DNA of 49,454 bases, from IMG/VR virus record IMGVR_UViG_3300001679_000056, positions 1-49,454 of that record; one strand, given 5' to 3'. The position numbers and the translations under genes were made by a program. The notes beneath the pieces are model-generated. The model was not told the DNA's origin. It saw only the letters and a program-made list of their open reading frames with translations, and searched no databases. How positions within the stretch are numbered: position 1 is the first letter of the stretch; the number at the start of each line of letters is the position of its first letter. Below are positions 26,241 to 33,986 of this stretch, piece after piece. Source of the DNA: a virus.

Positions 26241-28103
26241 TTATTTTGCCTCACTATAATTGTTACCGATGTCTGCTTCACAAGCCACTGGTAAATCTAA
26301 TGCCCAACTAGGTGGCTTAGACATTTCTTCCATCATAAATGCCATGGCTTCTTCAGCCTCATCTTCCTTGACCACTACGATTATCTCGTCATGAACTTGG
26401 AAGGACACATGATACCTCTGCCCTATACTCACCATCTGCTCAGCAACTACGTTACGTGCTAAGGCTTGGACAACATTCTCCACTACCTTACCACCATAGA
26501 TACGAGTCCAGTTATTACTAGCAATGGTATCACCTGCTTTAAACTTACGGTGTACACGAGAGTCTGCTAAGTATGCAAACCCTCCACTCCCTGCTCTTAA
26601 TGCAGGGTAGTGTATACGCAGTCCGTTCGGCATTAGAATACCGTTGTGGTCATAGGATAGATTCTCGTTAATCTTTCCAGTACCACCTGCTAGCATGCCT
26701 GTAAGAACCGTGCCACATCTATTCCATAATGCAACAATCTTGTGGTTCTTCTGCCTATATAAGTTTACTATTCGTTGTGCCTCAAACTCATCGACATCAA
26801 CTGATAGACCACCCATACCTAACGCTAAAGTATCTTTAAACTTAGCGTGACCCATGCCATACCCAAGACCTAGTATACATGTTTTGCCCACGAACCTCTT
26901 TACTTTATCGGTTTTCTTTACAGTTATTCCATAGACATCTGAAGCAAACTCACTATACACATCTCGCCCATCTCTGAAGGCTGTAAGTAAGTCTTGTTGC
27001 CCTGCTACATAGGCTGTCATACGAGCCTCAATCTGTGATGAGTCACAGGCTACCATCTTATAACCCTTGGGTACAGTGAGAGCCTCACGGATAGCACCGT
27101 TACGTGGTAGGTTTTGTAGGTTTAACTTATCCCCACCCGAGAACCTACCAGTATGCGCACCGTAGTACTTAATCATGATGGGTAGTAGTCCTCGTTTAGA
27201 TGTTTCGATTAACCGTTGCGTTCTTGTTTCCTCTATGGTAGACTTGATGCCAAGTCTTGCCTTAACAAGGCTACGTACACGAGAGTCAGCGTGCGTCAAT
27301 AAGTTTAGGAATGTTTTGTCAGTCTTAGCGAATGCAAATGCTACTTTACCAGTCCGTAAACTAGTCTTAGTTGGGGCTACTACACCTACTGACCCAAGTA
27401 ACTTAGCAAACATATCGTTACTCATAAGCACTTTCTTTATCTGAACCTCACTAAACTGACCCATTGATAGTCCGTTTATTAAGTCTGTCTTTGCTTGTTT
27501 AACATTGATGATGTGATGTTCCAATACATCAGTGTCAAGTACCACTGTTGGCTCGGTGTACATACGTAAGGTCTGGTCAATGATAAGTAACTCGTGTGAT
27601 GGAAACCCTTTACGTAGTTCATTGAATAGTTTATAGGTTAACTCTACGTCTTGAATACAGTAGTCTGCAAAGTCTTGCATCTCTGACTCACTGAAGTCTA
27701 TTCGTCGTTTACCTACTGTGTTCTCTACCTCTGAACCTTTCTGTCCTATACCATAGTAATCTGCTAAGGCTTTCAAAGAACTGCCCTCTGTCATCTGGTG
27801 CTTAGGCTTAGCCATACACATAGTATCAAACCAAAACCTAGGCTTAATGCCATACAACCACGACAGTATTGCACCATCGAAGTATGTGTTGTGGCAAAGG
27901 ATTGCCTTGTCCGTGAAGTCAAGGCTGTTAAGAAACCCACCTACATCTTCCCCACTATACCAATCAGTAGGGTTGTCGTTTACTTTAATACCTACACCTA
28001 TGACCTCGAAGTCTGCACTACGTACGTACGCTTCTGTTGTCATCTTAGATAGTGAGAACTTCTTATCCCAGTAGGTTTCAAAGTCGATGGTTACTATGTC
28101 CAT
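26241..28103 (-). CDS. polA: DNA polymerase, family A, with 3'-5' exonuclease
   Basis: The 620-residue product has a proofreading exonuclease domain: D7 and E9 in TIDFETYWD, N72-D76 in HNTYFD, and Y148-D152 in DYCIQD. The polymerase domain has SGRF-type T318GRF, motif A DSSQIE at 354-359, motif B from R403 to Y415-G (RFVGKTCILGLGYG) and motif C QVHDE at 569-573. There is no 5' nuclease domain, as usual for phage enzymes. Four residues after K407, where E. coli Pol I has Phe762, this enzyme has Leu411. It is the replicative polymerase and works with the primase-helicase and SNF2 helicase. A GGAGAG ribosome site precedes the ATG, which overlaps the HTH gene stop by one base. Confidence 0.9.
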   Translation of the reverse strand: MDIVTIDFETYWDKKFSLSKMTTEAYVRSADFEVIGVGIKVNDNPTDWYSGEDVGGFLNSLDFTDKAILCHNTYFDGAILSWLYGIKPRFWFDTMCMAKPKHQMTEGSSLKALADYYGIGQKGSEVENTVGKRRIDFSESEMQDFADYCIQDVELTYKLFNELRKGFPSHELLIIDQTLRMYTEPTVVLDTDVLEHHIINVKQAKTDLINGLSMGQFSEVQIKKVLMSNDMFAKLLGSVGVVAPTKTSLRTGKVAFAFAKTDKTFLNLLTHADSRVRSLVKARLGIKSTIEETRTQRLIETSKRGLLPIMIKYYGAHTGRFSGGDKLNLQNLPRNGAIREALTVPKGYKMVACDSSQIEARMTAYVAGQQDLLTAFRDGRDVYSEFASDVYGITVKKTDKVKRFVGKTCILGLGYGMGHAKFKDTLALGMGGLSVDVDEFEAQRIVNLYRQKNHKIVALWNRCGTVLTGMLAGGTGKINENLSYDHNGILMPNGLRIHYPALRAGSGGFAYLADSRVHRKFKAGDTIASNNWTRIYGGKVVENVVQALARNVVAEQMVSIGQRYHVSFQVHDEIIVVVKEDEAEEAMAFMMEEMSKPPSWALDLPVACEADIGNNYSEAK

Positions 28104-28408
28104 TATCTCTCCATTAAAGGTTTAAGTGTGCTGTATAGTTCTTGTGCTTCTTGGATACTCATAGTGAAGTACCGTTGCGATGACATCTCTAACTGGATTT
28201 TTACACTGACAGTAGCACTGTCTATATGTTTATGTACTGTCTGCTTCGGTACAAAGTCTTGAAGTTTCTGTCTATTTTTTGCAATGCACTTGCAACTATA
28301 TACATAGCCTCTTGTTACTTTGAATAGACGTGCAACTTTCTTAGGAGTTGCTGTTGGATTCTTCTTACAGTAGTCTATTATTTGTTGTTGCTTTGATAGT
28401 TTTTTCAT
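28103..28408 (-). CDS. Helix-turn-helix protein
   Basis: The 101-residue product has an N-terminal HTH at about residues 5-40 (QQQIIDYCKKNP then TPKKVARLFKVTRGYVYS) and a C-terminal half without a clear fold. A GGAGAGTAAC ribosome site supports ATG 28408, although the upstream HslV-like frame runs 44 bases into the gene. It could be a regulator of the replication genes that follow, or a DNA-binding partner of the polymerase. Confidence 0.55.
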   Translation of the reverse strand: MKKLSKQQQIIDYCKKNPTATPKKVARLFKVTRGYVYSCKCIAKNRQKLQDFVPKQTVHKHIDSATVSVKIQLEMSSQRYFTMSIQEAQELYSTLKPLMER

Positions 28409-28847
28409 TGTTACTCTCCGTTGTTATAGTGAAAACTTCCACTCCATGCCCACAGTTAACTGAGAACTTGTTAGTCGCTTCCACCGACTGCTCTGCACTA
28501 GCACCCATTGCCAATGCACCATAGGCAAAGTCTTGCCCTGTTCCAAATGCACAGGCATTGAACCCATGCTCAATAGGTATCGGCGATTGTTCGTATCGCT
28601 TTAACCCATGTTCATCTACCACTACAAACTGGCAGAAATGAGAACTCCTCTGTTCGTTAGGGAAGTCCTCTGTTTTTGCACCTCGCTTATACCATTCTCT
28701 CATCTCGAGAATAAGTTTAAGTGAACCTGCACCTGTAAGAATTGAACCTTCATGATACCATGCTTTAGTAGTTGCCCACTTCCTATGGCTATCTGTTCCT
28801 GCTTTGTCAGTAGCAAGATTAGTCCCGTCCCATACAATTACTGTCAT
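28365..28847 (-). CDS. HslV-like Ntn-hydrolase (proteasome-like peptidase)
   Basis: The 160-residue product starts MTVIVWDG, so removal of Met would expose Thr2, the position of the nucleophile in proteasome beta subunits and HslV. LTGAGS and CAFGTGQDFAYGALAMG are the typical later Ntn-hydrolase strand and turn motifs, followed by CGHGVEVF. Phages carry related stand-alone proteins whose substrates are unknown. The ATG overlaps the stop of a 31-residue membrane gene (ATGA). Confidence 0.65.
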   Translation of the reverse strand: MTVIVWDGTNLATDKAGTDSHRKWATTKAWYHEGSILTGAGSLKLILEMREWYKRGAKTEDFPNEQRSSHFCQFVVVDEHGLKRYEQSPIPIEHGFNACAFGTGQDFAYGALAMGASAEQSVEATNKFSVNCGHGVEVFTITTESNNEKTIKATTNNRLL

Positions 28848-28939
28848 TTTTTATCCTTTGGGTCATACCCTATCCACGCTAAGAATAAAAACCATGCGAG
28901 GATACTTACACCCATTATGATTTCGCCGTAGTCTATCAT
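28844..28939 (-). CDS. 31-residue single-pass membrane protein
   Basis: Both ends use ATGA overlaps: the start with the stop of the 278-residue gene, the stop with the ATG of the HslV-like gene. This argues for true coupled translation. The peptide has a short acidic head, a hydrophobic segment with two Trp and two Phe (IIMGVSILAWFLFLAWIGY) and a KDKK tail. No family is recognised. Confidence 0.5.
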   Translation of the reverse strand: MIDYGEIIMGVSILAWFLFLAWIGYDPKDKK

Positions 28940-29772
28940 TTCTCAAACACTCCGAACTGTCTACGTAGTTCAACACTGTACGTGTTACATATTCTGTTTA
29001 CAGTGTTGGATATATCTGCAGGTGATGGTCGCTCCCAAGTCCATGAATGCTCTGGTCTATATGATTTATTAATGTTAAACAATAATTCTTTAGGGAAGTT
29101 ATTATCTCTAATACTTTCAAACAGAAGTGTACTATGCTCATCATGTGACCAGTCTGGTCTGTCATAGTATCCATGACCACCTTCCTTTTGTACTATGTCT
29201 GATACACCATCGAATACATTCAATCTTGCTCTAACCTTGATGCCTTTCTTGAACTCACGCAATGCTCTTAACCACACCCTACGAACTTCTGGGATAGGTA
29301 TAAGTTTGTCGTCTGGTCTACGGTTAAGGCACTCACCTGTTGCTACGTCAAAGGTTATCCCTTGGAAGTATTCGGGTGCTTCTTTCCTTAACCATGTCCA
29401 ACAATCTGTATAGTCATGATACATATCACCTTTTGGTTTTATCGTATGGGTATCTAGTTCGGCTGTATGAGCAACTCGATACCTACCCTTAGCAATCCTA
29501 ATCATAGTGAAAGGTATTGCCCTATGTAATGCTGATACTATTGTATTAGAACTACTCCATACTTCCTCAGTCGTGGCAGTGAATACTACTGTGTTGTTAG
29601 GTTTAAACCTACACAGTTCACTGTTCCAGCACTTAACAACATAGTCCTCACCATCTTCATGTATCCTTGCCCAAGAACGTAGTGGCTTACCCTTATCGGG
29701 AAACCTTGCTCTCTTAAACTCTGCTTTTATTCCGTTGTAATCCTTTACTGTTGCTTCATTTAGCCATGCCAT
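28936..29772 (-). CDS. Early protein of unknown function
   Basis: The 278-residue product is rich in Trp, Arg and His and has no motif that I can assign. The first 100 residues have a strand-rich pattern (SWARIHEDGEDYVVKCWN). The C-terminal half has helical segments with RRVWLRALREFKKGIKVRAR. It is coupled to the membrane gene behind it. It may belong to phage protein families known only from replication operons. Confidence 0.45.
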   Translation of the reverse strand: MAWLNEATVKDYNGIKAEFKRARFPDKGKPLRSWARIHEDGEDYVVKCWNSELCRFKPNNTVVFTATTEEVWSSSNTIVSALHRAIPFTMIRIAKGRYRVAHTAELDTHTIKPKGDMYHDYTDCWTWLRKEAPEYFQGITFDVATGECLNRRPDDKLIPIPEVRRVWLRALREFKKGIKVRARLNVFDGVSDIVQKEGGHGYYDRPDWSHDEHSTLLFESIRDNNFPKELLFNINKSYRPEHSWTWERPSPADISNTVNRICNTYSVELRRQFGVFEK

Positions 29773-29786
29773 ATTAACTACTCCTC

Positions 29787-30449
29787 TTATTTAGTTAGTT
29801 TATTAAATGTTACTGTTGCTGTTAGGCTATTGACATCAAGGTCGCCTAGTTCTTTAGCCTCACCCTTCTTCCTACTAACAATTTTCATGTGTCGTTCTTG
29901 TGCTTCTTGTGGTACTAAGTCCCATAGTGCAGGGAATACTTTGAGTGCAGGTGATAGCGTAGAGTATGTATTCATTATCTGTTTGATACCATCAACGAAC
30001 TTATCTTTCTTGGCTATAACAATCCACTGTGCATCACGCCACGTCTTAAACTCTGCTTGAATAATAGCGTACTCTGGTACGTTAAGGTTCAGTGTTACGT
30101 CCCTCCAACTCTTATGAAAATCATCGAATGATGAGCCATGTGGCATACGCACTGGTGTATTAAACGTAAGTGGTATATCATCACTCAATCCCCAGTAATA
30201 CCTATCATCACCCTCGCCTACATTTCTGAACCCACCAAAATCTAAGCGTGATGTAGTGTCCATAAATTTATCAGGTAGGGCGTTCATCTTATCTCTAATA
30301 TCTTTAGAGAAGATTGTGTTGTATATATACTCAGCAGTCCATGTTACTGGTAGTTTTTCTTCCAATGCTTTCAGTTCTTTCTTGAACATCTTCTTTGCAT
30401 TATGTTCAATGTCGCTCTTTAATTTCTCACTAAATCTTACTGTTGCCAT
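29787..30449 (-). CDS. Early protein of unknown function, Nmad5-like possibility
   Basis: The 220-residue product starts with a basic amphipathic helix (SEKLKSDIEHNAKKMFKKEL) and has a mixed centre. Its general layout recalls phage proteins called Nmad5 (nucleotide-modification-associated), but I could not confirm diagnostic residues, so this remains a weak idea. It is in the middle of the early operon with an ordinary ribosome site (GGAGAG). Confidence 0.4.
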   Translation of the reverse strand: MATVRFSEKLKSDIEHNAKKMFKKELKALEEKLPVTWTAEYIYNTIFSKDIRDKMNALPDKFMDTTSRLDFGGFRNVGEGDDRYYWGLSDDIPLTFNTPVRMPHGSSFDDFHKSWRDVTLNLNVPEYAIIQAEFKTWRDAQWIVIAKKDKFVDGIKQIMNTYSTLSPALKVFPALWDLVPQEAQERHMKIVSRKKGEAKELGDLDVNSLTATVTFNKLTK

Positions 30450-30461
30450 GCTACTCTCCTA

Positions 30462-31010
30462 TTATTGATTGTCCTTGATGCTTGCTTCCACACACTCATC
30501 ACTCGTTAAATATTCATATTCTCTTTCAAGGTTTCTATACAACTGTTTCATATTCCCTCTCAATATGTCGACAGCGTCCTTAGAAAACCCACCCATTTCT
30601 TCTGCTAGTTTTTCATCATAACTTTTAATGACATGCTGATGTACTTCTGATGGTGCGTCCATCATGTCATAGAACTCATCATGCTTTATATCTATGTCTA
30701 CACTATGCTCATGGTAGTAGTGGTGTATGGCATTGTAGTCAATCATAATACCGATAGAACCTTTATCCATACCTTGTATCATCTTTATCATAGGGTACTC
30801 ATCAAGGTCTACTAACTTGCTAATGTCCTCAACCTCACCCTCGAAACAAGCACCATCACCTTGACTCCAGAAGCCACTGAACATGATGTTATCCACCCTA
30901 ACACCCTGCTCTTTCATGCTCTCTGTAAACTTCTCATGTACATGCTCATACCACTGGTCGTAGACATTTATCTCACGGTTATCATCTAACATATCTGCTG
31001 TAATATTCAT
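30462..31010 (-). CDS. Acidic early protein with an FSGFWSQGDGACF motif
   Basis: The 182-residue acidic product contains NIMFSGFWSQGDGACFEGEV at about residues 41-60, a signature common in a family of uncharacterised phage proteins, and a His-rich patch (NAIHHYYHEHSVDIDIKH). The His and acidic residues could bind metal, but no enzyme is recognised. It overlaps the VWA gene upstream by 4 bases, so it is translated with the AAA+/VWA module and may assist it. Confidence 0.5.
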   Translation of the reverse strand: MNITADMLDDNREINVYDQWYEHVHEKFTESMKEQGVRVDNIMFSGFWSQGDGACFEGEVEDISKLVDLDEYPMIKMIQGMDKGSIGIMIDYNAIHHYYHEHSVDIDIKHDEFYDMMDAPSEVHQHVIKSYDEKLAEEMGGFSKDAVDILRGNMKQLYRNLEREYEYLTSDECVEASIKDNQ

Positions 31011-32128
31011 GACATCTCCACCACTTCACCCCACGGTGCTTTGGTACTGTCTGTCGTTACCCATAGTGTAGGGTATGCAGGTTCATCACCGAAGTCATGA
31101 CACCACAGGTCTGTCAGTACAACACAGGCTACTGGCTCTATGTTATGCTTAGTTATGTACTCGAAGATGGGGCTGAACGCAGTGCCACCTCCACCATGAG
31201 GTTTGATATGCAGTTCATCATCTCTTGTGAACTTATCATAGTGTGATACTTCAGTATCAAAGTACACTACATGGATAGCACTCGGGCTACTGTCCTCTTT
31301 AATAGTTGATACCTCTGATGCAAACTGGTCTATCTCCTCTTGCCCGATAGAGCCAGAACAATCCACTGCCACAACAAGTTCACCCATGGCTTCACCACTT
31401 GCAGTAGGTAGATACATTCCTTGTGCAAGGAAGCGTCTGTTAGGTCTTGCCCATGACCGAGTATCATCTTTACACTTCTCAACAAAGCGTTGTAAGACTT
31501 CACGCCAGTTCACTTTAGGTTGTAGTAACTCACCTGCAAACCGTTCAAGCCCTGCACTCATCTTACCCATCATCTTCGCGGCTTGTACTGCTTGTGCTAC
31601 CTTGACTTTCCACTCGGCTGCTTGTTGTTCTATCTCTGCAGGTGAACCTTCACTATCAAGGCACTCATCTAGTGGGTCGCCTTGACCACCAACAGAACCT
31701 ATACCCTCACCCTTTCCATCTTCGGCAGGTAGTACGTTGTAGATACCGTCAGTAGTTCCGTTGCCTTGTTGCCATATGTCATCATCAAGCAACCCCATTG
31801 ATGGCATTCTGCCGATGTTCTCATCAACCAACAACTTGTTGATAATGTAATCACCTGCTTTATTCCACTTACGCATATCCCTATCTTGTCGTCTGAAGTT
31901 ATGCTCTAACATAGGGTGCATACACTCATGGGCTACAAGGAACTTCAACTCCTCATCACTCAACTTCTCACAGAAGTCGGGGTTAAACATCACCATCTTG
32001 CCATTAGTCGCGGCAGTTGGTACTTCATCACTCAACTTAAACGGCATGTTCAGTGCTATACTCCCAATGAATGGGTGTTCTAACACTAAGGCAGTCTTTG
32101 CTTTACTCAGTCTTTTTTCTACTTCCAC
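31007..32128 (-). CDS. Metallopeptidase-like/VWA protein (DUF2201 type, CobT-like)
   Basis: The 373-residue product has an N-terminal zinc-peptidase-like motif LVAHECMHPMLEH (HExxH at 67-71) and a C-terminal von Willebrand A domain with a complete metal site: DCSGS at 256-260, a Thr in GGGGTAF near 316, and Asp in VVLTDLW near 340. This matches the DUF2201 architecture. VWA proteins of this kind pair with MoxR/CobS-like AAA+ ATPases to load metals or remodel targets; the matching ATPase is at 33987. The start is GTG, with a GGAGG site 7 bases upstream. Confidence 0.75.
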   Translation of the reverse strand: MEVEKRLSKAKTALVLEHPFIGSIALNMPFKLSDEVPTAATNGKMVMFNPDFCEKLSDEELKFLVAHECMHPMLEHNFRRQDRDMRKWNKAGDYIINKLLVDENIGRMPSMGLLDDDIWQQGNGTTDGIYNVLPAEDGKGEGIGSVGGQGDPLDECLDSEGSPAEIEQQAAEWKVKVAQAVQAAKMMGKMSAGLERFAGELLQPKVNWREVLQRFVEKCKDDTRSWARPNRRFLAQGMYLPTASGEAMGELVVAVDCSGSIGQEEIDQFASEVSTIKEDSSPSAIHVVYFDTEVSHYDKFTRDDELHIKPHGGGGTAFSPIFEYITKHNIEPVACVVLTDLWCHDFGDEPAYPTLWVTTDSTKAPWGEVVEMS

Positions 32129-32321
32129 AGTCGTCCTCCATATTTAAAAGTTTAATCTTATGCTCAATGTTTATTAACTGAGCCATTAGTAATGACATAG
32201 GTAGATGCTTAAGTATCATGTCAACAAGTTCACCTGTTGGTAACTCATGCATCTGGTCATGCCACACACTAAGTGCAGTATTGAACTCAGTCTTTAGGCT
32301 TTCTATTTCTACGTTTGTCAT
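32103..32321 (-). CDS. Small helical protein of unknown function
   Basis: From ATG 32321 the product has 72 residues (MTNVEIESLKTEFN at the start); a longer GTG-started frame to 32360 is possible but has no ribosome site. The protein is helical with a Leu/Met-rich middle (LVDMILKHLPMSLLMAQLI) and a charged tail. It overlaps the VWA gene by 26 bases and a membrane-protein gene by 35 bases, which suggests re-initiation. Confidence 0.4.
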   Translation of the reverse strand: MTNVEIESLKTEFNTALSVWHDQMHELPTGELVDMILKHLPMSLLMAQLINIEHKIKLLNMEDDCGSRKKTE

Positions 32322-32409
32322 TTGTATACACAATGTAATAAAAAGTCCAGCCGAATACACCCGACACTACCATTTCAATCCACGTTACATTTTCCCAAAG
32401 TTCAGCCAT
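32287..32409 (-). CDS. 40-residue single-pass membrane protein
   Basis: A GGAGGG site 9 bases before the ATG supports this gene strongly. The peptide has an acidic head (MAELWENV), one hydrophobic aromatic segment (WIEMVVSGVFGWTFYYIVY) and a basic tail (DKRRNRKPKD), which predicts the C-terminus in the cytoplasm. It overlaps genes on both sides. No family is recognised. Confidence 0.5.
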   Translation of the reverse strand: MAELWENVTWIEMVVSGVFGWTFYYIVYTNDKRRNRKPKD

Positions 32410-32605
32410 CTTGTTTTCCCTCCACTATAAGTTCGTTACACATCTGTATAGCACTGTCAGATAGTGCAAAGATATGATAATCATTCTGTGCATCTTTACC
32501 TCTTGTCGCTCTACGTATCTGTTCAAGTAGTGACTTAATGCCACTTACTTTGCATCTACATTCGTCCATGGTGTGGTATCCACCAGTTTCTTTATCAATC
32601 GCCAT
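32402..32605 (-). CDS. Small early protein of unknown function
   Basis: The start is placed at ATG 32605, which has GGAG 8 bases upstream; a longer frame to 32644 lacks a site. The 67-residue product has a CRC pair and charged helices with QIRRATRGKDAQND. It overlaps the next gene's ATG and the preceding gene's end. No function can be assigned. Confidence 0.45.
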   Translation of the reverse strand: MAIDKETGGYHTMDECRCKVSGIKSLLEQIRRATRGKDAQNDYHIFALSDSAIQMCNELIVEGKQDG

Positions 32606-32792
32606 TGTATTCTCCTTCTGTAAATGGCAGGGGCATACCGTCATTGGTTACTATCTCCCTACCTAAGTGATAATCTCCACCCATTCTAGCGACTGCTTCC
32701 ATCGCTGATAACTCGTCATAGAAGTTGTGGAGTGTTAAACCCGTTGTTGAATCAATTACAAAGTACCTAACCGTTGGTGGTGTAGTACTCAT
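32595..32792 (-). CDS. Small early protein of unknown function
   Basis: The 65-residue product begins STTPPTVRYFVIDSTTG and has a single mixed domain with ELSAMEAVARMGG, which reads as a strand-helix unit. It overlaps the genes on both sides by a few bases, as expected for a coupled phage operon. No family is recognised. Confidence 0.45.
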   Translation of the reverse strand: MSTTPPTVRYFVIDSTTGLTLHNFYDELSAMEAVARMGGDYHLGREIVTNDGMPLPFTEGEYNGD

Positions 32793-32995
32793 GTTAGTTC
32801 CTCGTCAACAGTCTTCATAATCATATACACAGCATCGTCTAAGTCCTCTCTATACTCTGTATTCAATAACGCTACTACCTCAAGCCAACGTCGCTGACTA
32901 TCAGCATTATCTTTACGTCTTGTAGCACCAAGGTAGTCCTCGTATGACCAAGGTCGTGGTGTATATGCTCTCATTACTGGTGGGTTTGCCATCAT
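32789..32995 (-). CDS. Small early protein of unknown function
   Basis: The 68-residue product starts at one of two adjacent ATGs after GAGGAAAAC. It has a Tyr/Pro/Trp-rich N-terminus and an acidic C-terminal helix (DLDDAVYMIMKTVDEEL). It is the first gene after a 136-base gap with RNA hairpins. No function can be assigned. Confidence 0.45.
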   Translation of the reverse strand: MMANPPVMRAYTPRPWSYEDYLGATRRKDNADSQRRWLEVVALLNTEYREDLDDAVYMIMKTVDEELT

Positions 32996-33021
32996 GTTTT
33001 CCTCAATAGTTATAATTAGGT

Positions 33022-33046
33022 GGTTACTTCACACATGGCAGTAACC
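33022..33046 (-). promoter_or_regulatory. Hairpin in the leader of the 32995 gene
   Basis: GGTTACT (33022-33028) pairs with AGTAACC (33040-33046). An alternative pairing GGCA with TGCC (33037-33052) overlaps it, so the two folds exclude each other. It lies in the leader, about 27 bases ahead of the 32995 start. The possible role is regulation or RNA processing. Confidence 0.35.
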
Positions 33047-33067
33047 GTTGCCACTCTAATAACCTCA

Positions 33068-33100
33068 TCAGCCTATATGAAATTTCATGGGGTAGGCTGA
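33068..33100 (-). promoter_or_regulatory. Long two-part inverted repeat in the 32996-33131 gap
   Basis: TCAGCCTA (33068-33075) and TAGGCTGA (33093-33100) are 8-base perfect arms; the 17 bases between them include the 12-base palindrome ATGAAATTTCAT (33077-33088). It is not followed by a T-run on either strand, so it is not an ordinary terminator. Confidence 0.45.
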
Positions 33101-33131
33101 CAAGCAAGATGGTGTGTTCATCTTATAAGGA

Positions 33132-33977
33132 TTACCCCATGAAGGAATCCATTTTATTCATTATATCCTTTGCAACTTGAGCAGTGTCTTGTCTTAACAC
33201 TGGATTGTTTCTTAATGCATCAGGGTGTAACAACAATGAATCCTCAACTTGTTGACGTAAGCCTTCAAGGTGTGAGTCCTCAGCAAAGTTAAGCCTAGGC
33301 AGTAAAGCACACAACTCTCTCGTATTCTCTACCATAGTATCCCTAAAGATTGCCTTCGGGTCTGCTAACTTATCACTCATATGCTTCACTCTATCATACA
33401 ACCTCTGCCAGATGTCTGCCATTGCTGCAGCACTAGCCTCGGTTACTCTACGCTCAACATCTTGCTGTATACTAGCCAACTCATCGTCATCAATAGCAAC
33501 ACGGAAATCGTCTGAAGGCACTGGAAATACTGCAACTTCCATATTAAACTTCTCGTGTATACTACTGTCAGCAGGGTAGTCGTTCTCGTTATACAGCCCG
33601 TTTGGTAATAGTCTCTTGGCGTCCTCCTTCAGTCTATCATAGTTATCAAGAAAGTCTTTAACTAGCAACTGCCACTCTGCTTTCTCATTCCTAAACTCTG
33701 TCATAAACTCCAAGTAGTTGGCAGATGGTAACATCTGAGTACCCTCAATACCCCACGGTAACGTGTTGGTGTAGTACTTAGTCCTTATATATGATGCCTT
33801 CTTATGGACTCTATCAAGGTAGTCATTCATAGGCAGTAGGCTCTTGTTAAACCTCCCTGCACCCATTAATGCACCATGTTGTGTCAGTATCTCTTTAGTA
33901 ACCTTACGGTCATACTTCCTTGCTGACCATTGACTGATACTAAGTTGCACTAGCAGTGCCTTGTCTGTAAGTTTCAT
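33132..33977 (-). CDS. DUF3150-like protein of the AAA+/VWA module
   Basis: The 281-residue product starts with LSISQWSARKYDRKVTKEI, the hallmark of the DUF3150 family found beside CobS-like ATPases and VWA proteins in phages. The rest is helical and rich in Glu, Asp and Arg, with no catalytic motif. It lies directly between the AAA+ ATPase and the VWA side of the cluster, and is probably a third partner. Family assignment is from memory of the motif and should be checked. Confidence 0.6.
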   Translation of the reverse strand: MKLTDKALLVQLSISQWSARKYDRKVTKEILTQHGALMGAGRFNKSLLPMNDYLDRVHKKASYIRTKYYTNTLPWGIEGTQMLPSANYLEFMTEFRNEKAEWQLLVKDFLDNYDRLKEDAKRLLPNGLYNENDYPADSSIHEKFNMEVAVFPVPSDDFRVAIDDDELASIQQDVERRVTEASAAAMADIWQRLYDRVKHMSDKLADPKAIFRDTMVENTRELCALLPRLNFAEDSHLEGLRQQVEDSLLLHPDALRNNPVLRQDTAQVAKDIMNKMDSFMG

Positions 33978-33986
33978 ACATTCCCC

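Noticed and set aside
26241-28103. Assignment to the HMO-2011 group by the polymerase
   Set aside because: The DnaJ-type zinc motif reported in that polymerase is not present here; genome layout alone is not enough to name a group.
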